From contig CALXDJ010000012.1 in NCBI GenBank assembly GCA_944387035.1, forward strand, positions 1 through 64,000: a stretch of 64,000 nucleotides of DNA, written 5' to 3'. A program made the translations under genes and the position numbers. The stretch comes from an uncultured Oscillospiraceae bacterium. GTDB lineage: Bacteria > Bacillota > Clostridia > Oscillospirales > Oscillospiraceae. Positions 62,528 through 64,000 of the stretch are shown here, one piece after another; within the stretch, counting starts at the first letter, position 1; the number at the start of each line of letters is the position of its first letter. The notes under the pieces are model-generated. The model worked only from the letters and a program-made list of their open reading frames with translations. It was not told the origin of the DNA and searched no databases.

Positions 62528-62540
62528 AGTAATGATTACT
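62528..62540 (-). promoter_or_regulatory. Fur/PerR-like operator in the perR promoter
   Basis: AGTAATGATTACT, a perfect 6-1-6 palindrome with the AAT-N-ATT core of Fur-family boxes. It lies just downstream of the -10 box, where a bound repressor would block the start site. Confidence 0.65.
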
Positions 62541-62546
62541 TTTATT

Positions 62547-62575
62547 AATATAGCAGATCTTTTCCGAGAATGCAA
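62547..62575 (-). promoter_or_regulatory. Sigma-A promoter of perR-rbr
   Basis: Minus strand: TTGCAT (62570-62575), 17-bp spacer, TATATT (62547-62552). Confidence 0.82.
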
Positions 62576-62685
62576 GCAGTATTTCCCGGTTTTCGAAAAA
62601 AATTCCGGGCATGGGAATGGAGGCAGCGGAGACAATAGGCTTTGGGTATCGCGCACGTATGCCTGCGCAAAAGGAGGATCGAATC

Positions 62686-63042
62686 ATGAAAAGAAGTCTG
62701 GCGCTCTTGCTGGCCTCCCTGCTGCTGGTATTTGGACTGACCGCCTGCGGGCGGGAGGACACACCCAAGGATCAAACCAACGATTCTGTGTCCGAGGATC
62801 TGAAGGATGCGGCGGATGATGTGGGAGACGCCGCCCGGGACGGCCTGGATGATGCCGGCAACGCCATTGAGGACGGTGCCGACCGCATCGAGGATGCCGT
62901 TGACGGCGACGGAGTTCCCAACAAGAGCCATTCCATGCTCGATGGCGTTTCCTATGAGGAGATGCTGCGCAACGGAAAGGTCCATGATACGGACGGAGAC
63001 CTGACCGATCATGAAAACGCGGTTTCCGGCAGCGCCTATTGA
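62686..63042 (+). CDS. Small, highly acidic lipoprotein
   Basis: 118 aa from the ATG at 62686 with AAGGAGG upstream. Signal peptide with lipobox FGLTAC (Cys near 21). The mature part is strongly acidic and contains a helix-like repeat of D/E, A and hydrophobic residues (DLKDAADDVGDAARDGL, then DDAGNAIEDGADRIEDAV), followed by GVSYEEMLRNGKVHDTDGD. The spacing resembles amphipathic 11-mer or LEA-like helices. Surface anchored; function unknown. Confidence 0.78.
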   Translation: MKRSLALLLASLLLVFGLTACGREDTPKDQTNDSVSEDLKDAADDVGDAARDGLDDAGNAIEDGADRIEDAVDGDGVPNKSHSMLDGVSYEEMLRNGKVHDTDGDLTDHENAVSGSAY

Positions 63043-63055
63043 TCTTCGCATACCC

Positions 63056-63081
63056 GGGACCCCGGCTTTTGCCGGGGTCCC
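63056..63081 (+). other. GC-rich hairpin after the lipoprotein gene
   Basis: GGGACCCCGGC, loop TTTT, GCCGGGGTCCC, a perfect 11-bp stem without a following T run, so a weak or Rho-assisted terminator at best. Confidence 0.6.
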
Positions 63082-63104
63082 ATGGTCTCTGTGGGGAGAA
63101 TGCC

Positions 63105-63133
63105 TTTTCTTTTCCGGCGGTTTCCGGTATAAT
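63105..63133 (+). promoter_or_regulatory. Promoter of trmO
   Basis: Perfect TATAAT (63128-63133) preceded at 17 bp by a weak TTTTCT. About 44 bp before the ATG. Confidence 0.6.
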
Positions 63134-63176
63134 CATATCAATATATAAGAGATTGAGCGAAGAGAAGGTGCGCGTG

Positions 63177-63866
63177 ATGGAATATCCCATGCAGGTGATT
63201 GCCCGCATTCACAGTGAGTTTTCCACCAAATTCGGCGTTCCCCGGCAAAGCGGTCTGGTGGACGCTCTGGAAGCGGAGATCGTATTTGAGCCGCCGTTCC
63301 GGAATCCCGATGCCCTGCGGGGATTGGAGGGCTTTTCCCACCTTTGGCTGCTTTGGGTCTTTGATCAGGCGGCGGGAAAGGGCTGGTCCCCCACTGTGCG
63401 GCCGCCCCGGCTGGGAGGCAACGCCAGAATGGGCGTATTCGCCACCCGGTCTCCGTTCCGGCCCAATCCCATTGCCCTGTCGGCGGTGCGGCTGGCCGGG
63501 ATTGAACATGACGCCCGGGGGCCGATTCTGCGGATTCGGGGCGCGGATTTGATGGATGGTACCCCCATTCTGGATATCAAGCCTTACATCCCCTATGCCG
63601 ACGCCCATCCCGACGCCCGGGGCGGCTTTGCATCGGCACCGCCGGAGGAGCTGCTGGAGGTGGAAATTCCGCCTCAGTGGCTGGAGAACGTTCCGCCCCA
63701 CCGGCGGGAGGCGCTGCGGGGCGTGCTGGCCCAGGATCCCCGGCCCCGGTATCAGGAGGACCCGCAGAGAGTGTACGGCTTCGGGTTTGCGGGGCTGGAG
63801 GTACGCTTCCGGGTAGAGGACGGACGGGCGATTGTGGAGGAGATTTTGCCCGGCACCGGGGAATGA
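63177..63866 (+). CDS. trmO: tRNA (N6-threonylcarbamoyladenosine(37)-N6)-methyltransferase TrmO
   Basis: 229 aa from the ATG at 63177, with AGAGAAGG upstream; an in-frame extension back to 63039 crosses the promoter. Methylates t6A37 of tRNA-Thr using AdoMet. YaeB/TrmO fold: IHSEFSTKFGVPRQSG near 11-26, LEGFSHLWLLWVF near 55-67, and TRSPFRPNPIALS near 97-109 with GADLMDGTPILDIKPY near 128. The C-terminal part (about 165-229) is the less conserved second domain. Complete. Confidence 0.93.
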   Translation: MEYPMQVIARIHSEFSTKFGVPRQSGLVDALEAEIVFEPPFRNPDALRGLEGFSHLWLLWVFDQAAGKGWSPTVRPPRLGGNARMGVFATRSPFRPNPIALSAVRLAGIEHDARGPILRIRGADLMDGTPILDIKPYIPYADAHPDARGGFASAPPEELLEVEIPPQWLENVPPHRREALRGVLAQDPRPRYQEDPQRVYGFGFAGLEVRFRVEDGRAIVEEILPGTGE

Positions 63867-63911
63867 GTACAAAAAACGGTGAGTACAAAAAACGGTGAGT
63901 ACAAAAAACGG
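63864..63911. repeat. Three perfect tandem 16-bp repeats
   Basis: TGAGTACAAAAAACGG three times without a gap, the first beginning on the trmO stop codon. On the minus strand each unit offers a run of six T. Confidence 0.95.
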
Positions 63912-63913
63912 TC

Positions 63914-63946
63914 AAGAGCCCGGAGCGCATTGCGCTCCGGGCTCTT
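63914..63946 (-). terminator. Terminator-like hairpin at the right edge
   Basis: 16-bp perfect stem built on AAGAGCCCGGAGCGCA (63914-63929 with 63931-63946). T runs follow on the minus strand, within the repeats at 63864-63911, the nearest 5-6 bp away. It would terminate a minus-strand gene lying beyond the window. The last 50 bases show no supported gene. Confidence 0.6.
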
Positions 63947-64000
63947 GGATTGGGAACGAAAATCAGGCTTTGCGCAGGGGGAGAGGGGGACACGCTGCAC

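Overview
The window looks like chromosome from a spore-forming, anaerobic, high-GC member of the Bacillota, most likely a gut Oscillospiraceae-type Clostridium. The evidence is a ftsH-hpt-tilS cluster, a GdpP-type phosphodiesterase, SpoVT, a CIRCE-controlled groESL operon, a PerR/rubrerythrin unit, an arginine deiminase cluster and a GlgC/GlgD glycogen operon. The species call is inference. I see no tRNA, rRNA, CRISPR array, transposase or prophage. Protein genes fill most of the sequence, and nearly all intergenic spaces hold readable promoters and hairpin terminators.

Layout. 1-0.2 kb: the end of a tandem array of 24-25-residue micro-ORFs. 0.4-5.5 kb: a small winged-helix protein followed by a type III restriction-modification pair (mod, res). 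5.6-7.8 kb: groES-groEL on the minus strand under CIRCE. 7.8-10.3 kb: a minus operon of a THUMP-type RNA methyltransferase, a stand-alone EF-Tu domain-2 protein and a lipid kinase. 10.4-11.9 kb: an NfeD-SPFH membrane pair. 11.9-13.9 kb: RNase J with a hairpin-bearing leader. 14.0-21.8 kb: gdpP-rplI-dnaB-tilS-hpt-ftsH. 22.0-27.1 kb: a complete branched-chain amino-acid type ABC transporter (livJHMGF order). 27.2-35.3 kb: arginine deiminase, ornithine carbamoyltransferase, a YfcC-family carrier, a polar amino-acid ABC transporter and an M20 amidohydrolase. 35.4-41.7 kb: a purine permease, an orphan peptide-binding lipoprotein, nagA, a DEAD-box helicase and a small XRE regulator. 41.8-50.7 kb: the minus-strand glycogen operon glgB-glgC-glgD-glgA-glgP. 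50.9-58.3 kb: a TSUP permease, spoVT, an alanine/glycine symporter, two CobW-family GTPases and an LtaS-like enzyme. 58.3-64 kb: uvrC with two small membrane proteins, HPr, perR-rubrerythrin, a small acidic lipoprotein and trmO.

How the parts fit. The metabolic content describes an amino-acid-using anaerobe that stores glycogen. It imports amino acids through two ABC systems, breaks down arginine by deiminase and carbamoyltransferase (no carbamate kinase is present here), and makes and degrades glycogen from one operon. HPr, GdpP, PerR, CIRCE/HrcA and SpoVT are the regulatory markers visible.

Items that merit most attention are: the micro-ORF array, whose copies differ almost only at silent sites; a glycogen synthase with a roughly 185-residue acidic-then-basic low-complexity tail; a CobW GTPase fused to a YcgQ/TIGR03943-like domain next to a His-rich CobW; the orphan EF-Tu domain-2 protein; and the RNase J leader with a terminator directly after its promoter.
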